50,538 bases of DNA, taken from assembly GCA_963700865.1 (NCBI GenBank), contig CAVOZC010000011.1, positions 1 through 50,538 on the forward strand, written 5' to 3'. Position numbers and translations under genes: made by a program. This document shows, piece after piece, positions 9,206-18,010 of this stretch (position 1 is its first letter; each line of letters starts with the position of its first letter). The notes beneath the pieces were generated by a model that saw only the letters and a list, made by a program, of their open reading frames with translations, ran no database searches and had not been told where the DNA came from. The stretch comes from CAVOGJ01 sp963700865. GTDB taxonomy: Bacteria; Planctomycetota; Planctomycetia; Pirellulales; Pirellulaceae.

Positions 9206-9425
9206 TGATATATTCTCCTCGGAATAGGGGGTCCCCGCATCATCGACGTGAGGCACGGGCCGCAGCTACTGAGGGCAAGAAAAGTTGCGTTGTGTGCTTC
9301 AAGCTGGACGGCAAGAATGCGCCAGCCCTGCGACTCGTAGTGATCGCAAGCCCGCGCGGCGGTATCGCGGAGGCTCTCCTAACCGATCATCGGTGGCGGC
9401 TGTGAGTGCGACCGGCAGAGTCGCC

Positions 9426-10634
9426 TTAAAGCCCCACGAACGGTATAGGTAGTAAAAAGGCATGCTGCTCATACAGACTGTAAGCCCCGTACCACGAGAC
9501 GTACTGCGTAAGATAGACGACCAGCACATAGAAAAGAACTGCCGGAATCGACAACGTACGCGACGCGAGCCGGCTGAGGATATGCCGAGGTTGTATGCGC
9601 CGTTCCGCTCGCCCGGCGGCCCAACCGGATACAAGGCGAGCCGGAAGCATGGAGACGACAAATACGATGCTTGGCAACCAGGCAGCTTCCCTTGGGATCA
9701 ATTCGGCCTTCAGCGCGTAAAGCGGCAAGGCCAACGCGAGCGTCGTCAATATCGCCAGGCCATAGGCGAATGGTGCCCGCCGAAACTGGGCTCGCACGTG
9801 TCGCAAGTCAAATCCGGCACGCCATCTTTCCATCCGCGCGAAGTGAATCTGCAGAAAAGGTAGATGGAGCAGCACCCAAGCAAGACCGCATCCACCCAGC
9901 AGTGATGTCAAGGCGGCCAGCCCCTCGGGCAGCCTCGATCCCGCCACCATGATGCTGATGGGAATGACCAGCCAAGCGAAAGCAATCAAAAACCCGCGCA
10001 GGCCCAACCATAAGTGATACCGGATGCGGAGGCTGCCTATCCAACGGAACCAGCGATCGCGTGCTTCCGCGAACAGACCACCACATCGCAGCCGACGGAC
10101 AAAAGCCATGGGCGCCGGCCAAAGAAAATGACGGAGCCGGCCCCCACGGAAGTACGCCCAGGGCAGGTGCCAGCTGACAAGTAGCAGCAGGAGGCACAGC
10201 CAAAGTTGCAAGCGATCGGCCTGCACGGGGTTGCCGAGAAGCCGCGCTGAATACTGTAGGTCGGCGATCAGCCGCAAGGGAAGAAGGAGCAACCACGTTG
10301 CCAGAACGGCGCCGCCAAAGCGACCCCAATGGCGAACGTCCGCGAATCCCGCCCGCAGGCGACCCGTTTGCGCGACTCGAGCCGTCAGTCGCAACAGGTA
10401 ACCGAGGCTGGCAAATTGCAGGATGGGTATCGTCGCCAACAGCGAGAGCCCGCAAATCATGCTGGCAGCTCCGAAGAGCCATTCCACCGTGCTGGCCACC
10501 AAATGCAGCAGCCAGCCAGCCCAGCCGGTCGTCCCGCCGCGGCGCTCGTCTCGGAGTGACGAAATCGTGGGCTCGATGTCGAGTACCGCCGCCGGCGAAA
10601 CGAGTTCCGCCATTACGATTTCGTCGATGGCCAT
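9426..10634 (-). CDS. Conserved polytopic membrane protein of unknown function
   Basis: I chose the start at 10634 (MAIDEIVMAELV) because GAGG lies nine bases upstream; the frame extends further upstream to 10682. The protein has about 400 residues. After a soluble N-terminal 60 residues there are roughly eight to nine hydrophobic helices, including LLATIPILQFASLGYLLRL near residue 80 and a final pair near the C-terminus (FYVLVVYLTQYVSWYGAYSL). Arg-rich loops lie between helices. The general look is that of DUF4013-like planctomycete membrane proteins, but I see no catalytic motif and cannot assign a function. It reads away from the DUF1549/DUF1553 gene. Confidence 0.75.
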   Translation of the reverse strand: MAIDEIVMAELVSPAAVLDIEPTISSLRDERRGGTTGWAGWLLHLVASTVEWLFGAASMICGLSLLATIPILQFASLGYLLRLTARVAQTGRLRAGFADVRHWGRFGGAVLATWLLLLPLRLIADLQYSARLLGNPVQADRLQLWLCLLLLLVSWHLPWAYFRGGRLRHFLWPAPMAFVRRLRCGGLFAEARDRWFRWIGSLRIRYHLWLGLRGFLIAFAWLVIPISIMVAGSRLPEGLAALTSLLGGCGLAWVLLHLPFLQIHFARMERWRAGFDLRHVRAQFRRAPFAYGLAILTTLALALPLYALKAELIPREAAWLPSIVFVVSMLPARLVSGWAAGRAERRIQPRHILSRLASRTLSIPAVLFYVLVVYLTQYVSWYGAYSLYEQHAFLLPIPFVGL

Positions 10635-10785
10635 GCCAAGTAACCTCGTGCAGGTAGGCGTTCCGCACCCGCGGCACGCCAATCGTGCGTTCGCCGGTAT
10701 TCTCTCGATCTGCCCACGGCCGGTCCATTCCGTTGTTCGCCTGCGGAACCGCCATCTTGCGATCGAGCTTAAAAAAATTCACGCG

Positions 10786-11652
10786 ATGGTCAATAATGTC
10801 ACCCCCAAGACGAACGGCCTTAAGCGAGCGGCTGACGATGACCGTCGAGTGACCCCTATGTGGCTAAAAAATCTCACCTTTCTCGGCGTCTGCGGACTTG
10901 GCTGGCTTGGCCTTGTCGCCAGCGTTACACCCGATCCGCCGCCGGCACCATTGGAATCCCAACCGACGGCAGTCGAAAAGTGGGACTCGTCGCTGCAGGC
11001 GGTAGTGGACAAGGTCGATCAGGAATTCGTCGAGCAATGGGAACAGCAGGGGCTGCTGCCGGCCGCTCCAGCCAGCGATGGTACGGTCATGCGGCGTTTG
11101 TCACTCGGTTTGGCCGGCACGATTCCGTCGCTGGAGGATCTGCGTTTGGCGGAGACGGTTCCTGAAGAACAGCGCCTGGCATGGTGGACGCGAAGTCTCT
11201 TGGAAGATCGGCGTCATGCGGACTATATTGCCGAGCGGCTCGCCCGTGTTTATGTGGGCGTGGACGGGGGGCCGTTTTTGATTTATCGGCGACGTCGTTT
11301 TGTCTCCTGGCTGAGCGATCAGCTGGCGGCAAATGTACCCTACGACCAACTGGTTCGGGAACTGATCACGGCAGACGGACTGTGGACCGATTCGCCCGCC
11401 GTCAATTTCCTGACCGTCAATTCGGATGCCGAACAAGGCAACCGGCCGGACCCGATTCGGCTGAGCGAGTCGCACGACTCGTGCCTTCCTGGCAGTCCGG
11501 CTCGACTGCGTGCAGTGCCACGACGACAACCTGGGCGGAGAGTGGCTGCAAGCGGACTTTCACCAGTTGGCGGCGTATTACAGCGAGCCGACTCCTTCTC
11601 TGACGGGCATCCGCGACAAACCCCGCGAGTATCAGACTCAGTACCTGCATGA
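10786..11652 (+). CDS. DUF1549-domain protein, N-terminal part (frameshifted)
   Basis: This is the front half of a planctomycete DUF1549/DUF1553 protein, a family of exported proteins that is almost always paired with DUF1501 genes. After the N-terminal hydrophobic stretch (FLGVCGLGWLGLVASV) the DUF1549 domain is recognisable: RRLSLGLAGTIPSLEDL, then PYDQLVRELITADGLWTD. The start is uncertain: the ATG at 10786 gives a 24-residue leader, and the ATG at 10858 (MWLKNLTFLG) gives a conventional signal peptide. Neither has a clear ribosome-binding site. The frame leaves the family sequence near 11465 (after DPIRLS) and continues as nonsense to 11652. The gene resumes in the next frame. Confidence 0.8.
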   Translation: MVNNVTPKTNGLKRAADDDRRVTPMWLKNLTFLGVCGLGWLGLVASVTPDPPPAPLESQPTAVEKWDSSLQAVVDKVDQEFVEQWEQQGLLPAAPASDGTVMRRLSLGLAGTIPSLEDLRLAETVPEEQRLAWWTRSLLEDRRHADYIAERLARVYVGVDGGPFLIYRRRRFVSWLSDQLAANVPYDQLVRELITADGLWTDSPAVNFLTVNSDAEQGNRPDPIRLSESHDSCLPGSPARLRAVPRRQPGRRVAASGLSPVGGVLQRADSFSDGHPRQTPRVSDSVPA

Positions 11653-12475
11653 GGATCACAGAGAGGTGGTTTCTCCGGCGGTGCCGTTTGCCGCGGCTGA
11701 GTCACCCGGGGGTGCAACTCGCCGTGCGCAACTCGCCGCCTGGGTCACGACGTCCGGCAACGAGGCGTTCTCCCGCGCGATGGTCAACCGCGTCTGGGCG
11801 CTGGCGTTCGGTCGACCGCTCGTCGAGCCGGTCGACGCCATCCCCTTGAACGGTCCGTATCCACCGGGACTCGAGACGCTCGCGGAGGACTTCACCGCAC
11901 ACCATTTTAATCTGCACCGACTTTGGCGAGCCATCACGGCGACGCGGCCGTTTCGCTTGGACAGCCGTGCCGACCATCCGTTGACCGCCGCCCACGAGGC
12001 AGCCTGGGCCGCGTTCCCTGTCACCCGCTTGCGCCCCGAGCAGGTGGCTGGTGCGATCGTGCAGTCATCCAAGCTCAAGACGATTGACGCCCAATCCCAC
12101 ATTTTGCTCCGCTTGGGGCGAGCCACTCAGATCAACGATTTTGTCCGACGCTACGGCGATGTGGGGCAGGACGAATTCGAACGCGAAGGAGAAACCATTC
12201 CCCAGCGGCTGGTGATGCTCAACGGAACGCTGGTCAAGGAAGTGACCAAGGATGAGTTGGTGGCGAATGCTGCCACGCGGATCGCCCGGCTTAGCCGCAA
12301 TGACGAAGATGCGATTCGATCCGCCTATCTGGCGGTGCTGACTCGTGATCCCACGGCCGAAGAACGGGTACATTTTCTCAAGCGATTAACGGAGACCGAA
12401 GCGGGAAGTCCTCAGTTCTTTGAAGACCTGTATTGGACCTTGCTGAATTCGTCGGAATTTTCCTGGAACCATTGA
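11510..12475 (+). CDS. DUF1549/DUF1553 protein, C-terminal part after a frameshift
   Basis: This continues the interrupted gene; the frame is already meaningful from about 11465 (RAFLAVRLDCVQCHDD). It holds the conserved CVQCHDD segment that ends DUF1549, reminiscent of a cytochrome c CxxCH motif. A DUF1553 domain follows (RRAQLAAWVTTSGNEAFSRA, MVNRVWALAFGRPLVEPVD, then LRPEQVAGAIVQSS and AYLAVLTRDPTAEE). The apparent GTG start at 11510 is not a likely true start. One extra base near 11465 explains the break. The complete protein would be about 560 residues. It ends 79 bases before the DUF1501 gene, the usual order in planctomycetes. Confidence 0.82.
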   Translation: MQCHDDNLGGEWLQADFHQLAAYYSEPTPSLTGIRDKPREYQTQYLHEDHREVVSPAVPFAAAESPGGATRRAQLAAWVTTSGNEAFSRAMVNRVWALAFGRPLVEPVDAIPLNGPYPPGLETLAEDFTAHHFNLHRLWRAITATRPFRLDSRADHPLTAAHEAAWAAFPVTRLRPEQVAGAIVQSSKLKTIDAQSHILLRLGRATQINDFVRRYGDVGQDEFEREGETIPQRLVMLNGTLVKEVTKDELVANAATRIARLSRNDEDAIRSAYLAVLTRDPTAEERVHFLKRLTETEAGSPQFFEDLYWTLLNSSEFSWNH

Positions 12476-12554
12476 CACGACTTGTCGCGGCTTTTCGGAC
12501 GCAATCGCCGTTGACCCAGACACTGACGCGTTCGACTTTTCAAGGGGAACACCC

Positions 12555-13850
12555 ATGTCATCTCCACCCTGGTCGTGCGGTTCCGGCGCTCACCTGACGC
12601 GTCGTTCGGTGCTCAAGGCGGCCGGTTGGAGTGGCCTGGCCTGGCTGACCCCCGTCGCCGAAATACTGGGCAACGAGTCGCCCCAATCGCGGCAGGGACG
12701 GCCTGCCAAGTCCATCATTCTGTTGTGGCTTTCGGGCGGGCCGAGCCAGCTCGAGACCTTTGACCCCCATGCCGGTTTGCCGATTGCTGGTGAAACGACC
12801 GCCATCCGTACGCGGGCCAAACAGGTACAGCTCGCCGCGACGTTGCCCTTGTTAGCCGAACAGATGGCCGATGTGTCGATCATTCGCAATGTCGTCACCC
12901 GAGAGGGGGACCATGAGCGGGCGGCCTACAACGTCAAAACCGGCTACCGCCCAGACCCCACGCTCAGACACCCGTCGCTGGGGGCCGTCGTTTGCCACCA
13001 GTTGGAACAGGGGACGACGGAAATTCCCCGCCATATTTCGATCTTGCCGGATCCATGGTACGGCCGCGGTGGCTTTCTCGGGCAGCGGTACGATGCGTTT
13101 CGCGCATTTTCTACCCATGGCGAATTGCCCGACATGCAACCCCGCGTGTCCGATGATCGCTTCCAACAAAGGCTGCAAGATCTGGGTGTTGTGGAAGGTG
13201 TGTTTCGTCAGGGACGCGTCGCCGGGCTGGAAGAGTCCAAGACGCTGCATGACGCGACGGTCAAGAGCGCTGTCACGATGATGACGTCCGAACAGCGGCA
13301 TGCCTTTTCCATTGATGAGGAACCACTCGCCCTGCGGAACAGCCTGGGAGATACGGAATTCGGTCGCGCTTGCTTGTCGGCGCTCCGTCTGATTGAGGTG
13401 GGAGTCCGCTGTGTGGAAGTCACATTGTCCGGTTGGGATAGCCATATCAACAATCATGAAATCCAAACGCGACTTGCCGGCATCCTCGACCCCGCGTTCG
13501 CCGGGCTGCTGCGGGAGTTGAAGGCTCGCGATCGGCTGCGCGATACGATCGTGGTCTGTGCTGGGGAATTTGGCCGCACGCCGGCCATCAACCCGGCGGG
13601 AGGCAGGGACCATTGGCCTCATGGGTTCAGCATTGCCGTCGCAGGTGGGGGTCTGCGGGGCGGGCAAGCCGTCGGTGAAACCGATCCTGAGGGCGCAAAG
13701 ATCGCAGCTGAAGATGGTTCCCGCATCGGCGACGTGCATGCGACGTTGCTGACGGCGCTGGGGATCGATCCACATCTTGAACTCGAGACCCCCGTCGGCC
13801 GACCGATGAAGCTGAGTGACGGCCGGCCGCTGCCGCAACTGCTGGGCTGA
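12555..13850 (+). CDS. DUF1501 family protein, Tat-exported
   Basis: This is a 431-residue protein of the DUF1501 family (alkaline-phosphatase/sulfatase-like fold), the usual partner of the DUF1549/DUF1553 gene just upstream. The N-terminus has a twin-arginine signal (TRRSVLKAAG, about residues 15-24). Family landmarks are LLWLSGGPSQLETFDPH, VVTREGDHERAAYNVKTGY, VEVTLSGWDSHINN and the C-terminal VVCAGEFGRTPAINPAGGRD. The start ATG follows AAGGGGA at a suitable distance. The exact biochemical role is not established; a function in polysaccharide or sulfated-glycan processing is often suggested from genomic context. The gene ends next to a hairpin shared with convergent sppA. Confidence 0.92.
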   Translation: MSSPPWSCGSGAHLTRRSVLKAAGWSGLAWLTPVAEILGNESPQSRQGRPAKSIILLWLSGGPSQLETFDPHAGLPIAGETTAIRTRAKQVQLAATLPLLAEQMADVSIIRNVVTREGDHERAAYNVKTGYRPDPTLRHPSLGAVVCHQLEQGTTEIPRHISILPDPWYGRGGFLGQRYDAFRAFSTHGELPDMQPRVSDDRFQQRLQDLGVVEGVFRQGRVAGLEESKTLHDATVKSAVTMMTSEQRHAFSIDEEPLALRNSLGDTEFGRACLSALRLIEVGVRCVEVTLSGWDSHINNHEIQTRLAGILDPAFAGLLRELKARDRLRDTIVVCAGEFGRTPAINPAGGRDHWPHGFSIAVAGGGLRGGQAVGETDPEGAKIAAEDGSRIGDVHATLLTALGIDPHLELETPVGRPMKLSDGRPLPQLLG

Positions 13851-13855
13851 CCCTT

Positions 13856-13885
13856 TGGAGTGCGGCGAAGGATCACCGCACTCCA
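13856..13885. terminator. Hairpin between convergent DUF1501 and sppA genes
   Basis: A stem of GGAGTGCGG (13857-13865) and CCGCACTCC (13876-13884), extended by a T-A pair, encloses a 10-base loop. It sits 6 bases after the DUF1501 stop and 20 bases after the end of sppA on the other strand. There is no long U-tract, so termination is inferred from the stem and position. It could serve both directions. Confidence 0.6.
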
Positions 13886-13904
13886 GAAGGGGGAAAGCGG
13901 CCCG

Positions 13905-15803
13905 CTAGTCGATCCAGATGTAGCTTGGTGTGATCAAGCTGAGCGACTCGTGCTGCAACATCTCCAGCTGCACCAAAGTCTGTTGCAGCACCGCCGCCCG
14001 CTGCGGCTGCAGGCCGTCGAGCAGTGGCAATGCCGCCTTCCAGATCGAATCCGTGCGCCGCAACTGGGACATTCCCATCCCCAGTCGTCCGTCGTCCGGG
14101 TCCTTGCCAGCCAGATCGCTGAACAGCATTTCGACCATGTTCTTTGGCCGTGGCAGGACGCGGATTTCATAGTCCGTGAGCTCGGCCTTGGCCGCCGCAA
14201 ACTGAATGGCGTCATCCAGGGTGCCCAACTTGTCCACCAGGCCCGACTCGAGGGCCTGCTGCCCCGTAAAGACGCGGCCCCCCGCTAACTCGTCGATCGG
14301 TTTCTTCAACCGATCCCCTCGAGCGTTGATGACATGTCCCTTGAAATCTCCGTACACCTCATTCATCCAGTTTTGCAGGATGTCACGCTGGGCACTGGTG
14401 AACGTCTCGGCGGCGGACATCATGCCGGCGTTCTTGCCGCGGGCGATTGGCTGCCAGTGGATCCCCAGATTGTCCCACATCTCGTGCGTTGCCAATTTGC
14501 CAGCCACCACGCCGATCGAGGCAGTAATCGTGGCTGCGTCCGCAAAGATGGTGTCCGTTCCGCAAGCGACATAATAGCCGCCGCTGCCAGCCACGTCTCC
14601 CATCGACACCACGAATGGCTTCCTGGCAGCCACCCGCTTGGTTGCCGCCAGGATGATCTCACTGGCGACGGCGGAACCGCCGGGCGAATTTACCCGCAGC
14701 ACGACGGCCTTGACATGATCATCCTCGGCCGCCTTATCCAGCGCGATGCGAATGGGATCACTATAGGCAGTGCCGCTCGAGCCAAATGGACTTGGCTGCG
14801 GGCTGCCCGGTACGATGGCTCCCTCAACATAAATGACCGCCACGGAGTCTTTCTTCGAGCGGGAATCGCTCTCTCCGGAGAGGGCCTCGGACCACAATTT
14901 GAGTGCCCAGAACGGATTGGAAAAGTCGACACCTCCCTTATTTTTCTTGCCATATTTCTTGGACAGCTTCACGTCCGTACCGTGTGCGGCATGGATCTGT
15001 TTGATCATGTCGGCGCGGAATTCGCAAGCGTCGATGACGCCCAGCTCGACCGCCTTTTCAGCAGAGTAGAGTCCATGATTCACCAGATCCAGCACCGCTT
15101 GCTTCGGCATGTCACGGCCCGTGGCGATCATCTCGACATAGGTATTGTACATGCTGTCGAACAGCCACTGCATCATCTCGTCCGCTTCAGGACTCGGCTT
15201 CTTGCGCATGAAAGTCTCGGCGGCACTCTTGTACGCGCCGCAAGTCAGGAAGTCGGGCGTGACGTCGATCTTGTTCAGCAGGCCGCGCAAATAGATTTGT
15301 TCTCCATACATGCCATTGATGAACAGGTCGCCGACCGGAGCCACACTGATGCGGGACGCGGCGGCGAGCAAGGCCAGATGCCGAAACGAAAGACTATCGG
15401 CGAAGGCATAGACAGGTTTGCCCGCGGCGCGGATGTCGGACAGCGCCTGATGCAGCTCTTCCAACTGAGCGCCGCCGATCATGGCACCCGTTCCCAACTC
15501 GATAATCACCGCCGGAACTCGCTCGTCCTGCTGGGCCTTTTTCATTCGAGCCACGATGTCCTTGAGCGACTCCGCACCCTGTTGAAGAAGGAACGGATCG
15601 TCGGCAGCCGGCGCTTCAAGGACGGCGGTATTAAACACGAAAATCGGTATGGTGGACGTGGCCACCTTCTTGCCGTCCTTCTCGTCGGTTGCCTGCTGCT
15701 TCACCTTCTCTCGGGTGCTGGAATCTTGCGAGACGGCCGGGCTCACCCCCAACAGGATGCTCAGAACCAGCCAACAACCCACATTCATCGAACTGCGTGA
15801 CAT
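13905..15803 (-). CDS. sppA: Signal peptide peptidase SppA, long (67K) type
   Basis: This is a membrane-anchored serine protease that degrades cleaved signal peptides in the membrane. The 632-residue length matches the duplicated SppA67K form. An N-terminal signal or anchor (CWLVLSILLGVSPAVS) is followed by the inactive first repeat, which carries the general base Lys in GAYKSAAETF (K192), and by the second repeat with VNSPGGSAVASE (371 on) and the nucleophile Ser in GDVAGSGGYY (S407). These correspond to the Lys/Ser dyad of E. coli SppA. GGGGAGA lies upstream of the ATG at 15803. The gene is transcribed alone on the minus strand. Confidence 0.95.
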   Translation of the reverse strand: MSRSSMNVGCWLVLSILLGVSPAVSQDSSTREKVKQQATDEKDGKKVATSTIPIFVFNTAVLEAPAADDPFLLQQGAESLKDIVARMKKAQQDERVPAVIIELGTGAMIGGAQLEELHQALSDIRAAGKPVYAFADSLSFRHLALLAAASRISVAPVGDLFINGMYGEQIYLRGLLNKIDVTPDFLTCGAYKSAAETFMRKKPSPEADEMMQWLFDSMYNTYVEMIATGRDMPKQAVLDLVNHGLYSAEKAVELGVIDACEFRADMIKQIHAAHGTDVKLSKKYGKKNKGGVDFSNPFWALKLWSEALSGESDSRSKKDSVAVIYVEGAIVPGSPQPSPFGSSGTAYSDPIRIALDKAAEDDHVKAVVLRVNSPGGSAVASEIILAATKRVAARKPFVVSMGDVAGSGGYYVACGTDTIFADAATITASIGVVAGKLATHEMWDNLGIHWQPIARGKNAGMMSAAETFTSAQRDILQNWMNEVYGDFKGHVINARGDRLKKPIDELAGGRVFTGQQALESGLVDKLGTLDDAIQFAAAKAELTDYEIRVLPRPKNMVEMLFSDLAGKDPDDGRLGMGMSQLRRTDSIWKAALPLLDGLQPQRAAVLQQTLVQLEMLQHESLSLITPSYIWID

Positions 15804-15952
15804 GATCAGTCTCTCCCCCGGATGTTCGAAAAGCAGACACCACGGCAGGCATTATTCGCGTTCTCGCTGGCGGTGGCTACCGGATATCCGGATGGGAAAC
15901 CGAAAAAGGAGCAGCCACGGCGTGTGCGGTTGAGCACACAAGGTTTGCTTGA

Positions 15953-17059
15953 TTAGCGGCGGCGGCCGTGCAGTTTTTCGATCGTTTCACTTCGCCGGAA
16001 GTACCACCGCATCGCGGCCGATCGGCCAGGCGCTGACATCGCGTCGCGGACGCGGCGGGCGGCCACGCTCAGAAATCCCGGAAACACGGTCTGGTGGTAG
16101 AGCGAATCCCGAGGCAACTGGCACATCAGCCGCTGGTGGGCAACGGCCAGATTGTGATACGGCAATGTCGGAAATAGATGGTGCAACGCGTGATAACGAA
16201 GGCTCAGCGGAAAGAACAGCTCGGTCAGCAGGGGAACCCCCTCAATGTTCACGGAATCCCCCAGCTGCTCGATATGACTGATCGGCCGGCCGTCACTCGC
16301 GTAATGGTGCGCCACCAGATTGCGGACATAATTCAAACCGAGTGTCATGATCCCCAAGGCATACAGCAGAAAAATCTGATACCAAGGCACGAATCCCATC
16401 CACGTGGCATAAACAACCGCCCAGGCGCGGAGGCAACAGGCCCATTCCAGCGCGGCGACGGCGGCGAGCGGTGCAGCGGGCGAAATGCGCCTGCGGTATC
16501 GCAGGTTGATCACGAACGAGGATGCATGTTCCAGCACCCAGCGGCGTAGCTGGGGGTGCAGGAAAGAGATTGGCGTCACGATCAAAAAACGAACAAAAAC
16601 CGCGGCGGGCAGTAGCACCGCCTGCAGGTAAAATCGCACCAGCTCGTGCCACGTGCCGCTGCCGAGCGGCAGATATTCCCCGTCTTGCCCAGTTCCATAG
16701 TGGTTGGCAGAGTGATGATCGCTGTGATTCTCATAGAAAAAAGAGGGCATCAGCATGGGAATGCCTGCCACGAGATTCCAGGCGATGCGAAAATTCCGCA
16801 TGGTGTTGCCACTCATATGCACAATCTCGTGAATAAACGAGCCCGTGCGAAACAGCGCAAACCCGGCGATCAGAAAACAAATCAGCTGGCGGACCGAGAA
16901 GAGCGGCGACTTGAAGTACAAGATGGCAAAGATATAGCCAATGCAGACCGACAGGATGAAATCGGTCCAATAGACAATCGGTTTGTGGTCAAATAGATCG
17001 CTGACAATCTGACGTGCCTTCTTGACGGAGAAGGATTCCGCAGCATTTGGCATCAGCAT
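15953..17059 (-). CDS. Fatty acid desaturase family membrane protein
   Basis: This is a di-iron membrane desaturase or hydroxylase of the FA_desaturase family, 368 residues. All three histidine boxes are present: HEIVH (77-81), HSDHH (112-116) and HALHH (290-294). Several membrane segments are visible, among them SVCIGYIFAILYF and AFAL around the first box and WYQIFLLYALGIMTLGLNYV before the last. An additional HHYASD near 251 may contribute a ligand. The C-terminus is basic. The start could be 17059 or the second ATG six bases on. The gene is divergent from the DUF4405 gene. The substrate (lipid acyl chain, carotenoid or other) cannot be decided. Confidence 0.88.
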   Translation of the reverse strand: MLMPNAAESFSVKKARQIVSDLFDHKPIVYWTDFILSVCIGYIFAILYFKSPLFSVRQLICFLIAGFALFRTGSFIHEIVHMSGNTMRNFRIAWNLVAGIPMLMPSFFYENHSDHHSANHYGTGQDGEYLPLGSGTWHELVRFYLQAVLLPAAVFVRFLIVTPISFLHPQLRRWVLEHASSFVINLRYRRRISPAAPLAAVAALEWACCLRAWAVVYATWMGFVPWYQIFLLYALGIMTLGLNYVRNLVAHHYASDGRPISHIEQLGDSVNIEGVPLLTELFFPLSLRYHALHHLFPTLPYHNLAVAHQRLMCQLPRDSLYHQTVFPGFLSVAARRVRDAMSAPGRSAAMRWYFRRSETIEKLHGRRR

Positions 17060-17290
17060 CGCAGAGGATTCCGCGTCAAGTCATAGAGATGACCACCGAC
17101 CTGCCCTGCAAGTGCGGTTGGCCAGCAACGGTTCGCCTTTACTCCATAGTCATTACGACCCCAGTCCCCGTCAACGACTTGACCAGCGAATTGGCTTGTC
17201 CGATGATTCCGGATACAGGGATTGGTCGGCCAACCTGCGACTCGTGGATCTCCATCAGGCCGCTCCCCGAATTTTCGAAAGGCCATTGAG

Positions 17291-17911
17291 ATGACAAGGA
17301 CGGCGACCAATTTCTTCGTCGATGTGTTGGCCTTTTGCGCCTTCGTGCTACTGACCACCACTGGCCTTATCGAGCGCTACTTGCTGCCTCCCGGTACGGG
17401 GCGGTTTCAATCGTTGTGGGGTCTGGATCGCCATCAATGGGGGAATGTCCACTATTGGGTGGCTCTCGTGCTGATGGCGGCCCTGGCCCTGCACATTCTC
17501 CTGCATTGGAAATGGATCGTCTGCGTGGTGCGGGGACGTCAGCGGGACGACTCGGGCGGGCGCATCGCGCTGGGCTTCGTGGGACTGGTGGGGCTCGCGG
17601 GACTCGCCGTCGCGCCATTCATGGCGACGGTCGAACAGACCGGCTCGCCCGGCCGTCGGCAAAAGGCGAATGCGACCGAACACCGGGACGGGCTTCAGGA
17701 CGCGGCGACGATCTCCAGCAACATTGACGGCTCGATGACGCTCGAGGAGATTGAACGGACGACGGGGGTCGCGGCCCGTACCATCATCGAGGAGCTCGGG
17801 TTGCCCGCGAGTGTGCCGCGCGACCAAAAACTGGGGCGACTGCGGCGGGAATATTCCTTCGAGATGGAATCCGTGCGTCAGGTCGTCGCCGAGCATGCGT
17901 CCCAGCCGTAG
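17291..17911 (+). CDS. DUF4405-domain membrane protein
   Basis: This protein has about 206 residues. The N-terminal half is a DUF4405 module: three membrane helices with conserved His residues (NVHYWVALVLM, ALHILLHWKWIVCV), as in small cytochrome-b-like haem-binding proteins. The C-terminal half is soluble, beginning IDGSMTLEEIERTTGV and ending LRREYSFEMESVRQVV, and looks like a small helix-turn-helix or SAM-like element seen next to redox membrane proteins. The ATG at 17291 was chosen because it has AAAGG upstream and begins the hydrophobic domain. It reads into the EIIA-DAC gene 99 bases later. Haem binding is inferred, not shown. Confidence 0.75.
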   Translation: MTRTATNFFVDVLAFCAFVLLTTTGLIERYLLPPGTGRFQSLWGLDRHQWGNVHYWVALVLMAALALHILLHWKWIVCVVRGRQRDDSGGRIALGFVGLVGLAGLAVAPFMATVEQTGSPGRRQKANATEHRDGLQDAATISSNIDGSMTLEEIERTTGVAARTIIEELGLPASVPRDQKLGRLRREYSFEMESVRQVVAEHASQP

Positions 17912-18010
17912 CGGCCGCAGCCTGGACAATACGAAAATCGAAGCCATTTTTCGGCACCGTCGCCACCGATGAAACATATGCCAACGGCGGGAAACAGATA
18001 GGACCTGGAA

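Noticed and set aside
9808..10782. 324-codon minus-strand frame overlapping the polytopic membrane protein
   Set aside because: Composition is Arg/Pro/Gly-rich with no hydrophobic pattern; the overlapping frame gives clean membrane helices and a ribosome-binding site.
14334..15800. 488-codon plus-strand frame opposite sppA
   Set aside because: Antisense of sppA, whose catalytic residues and length fit the family.
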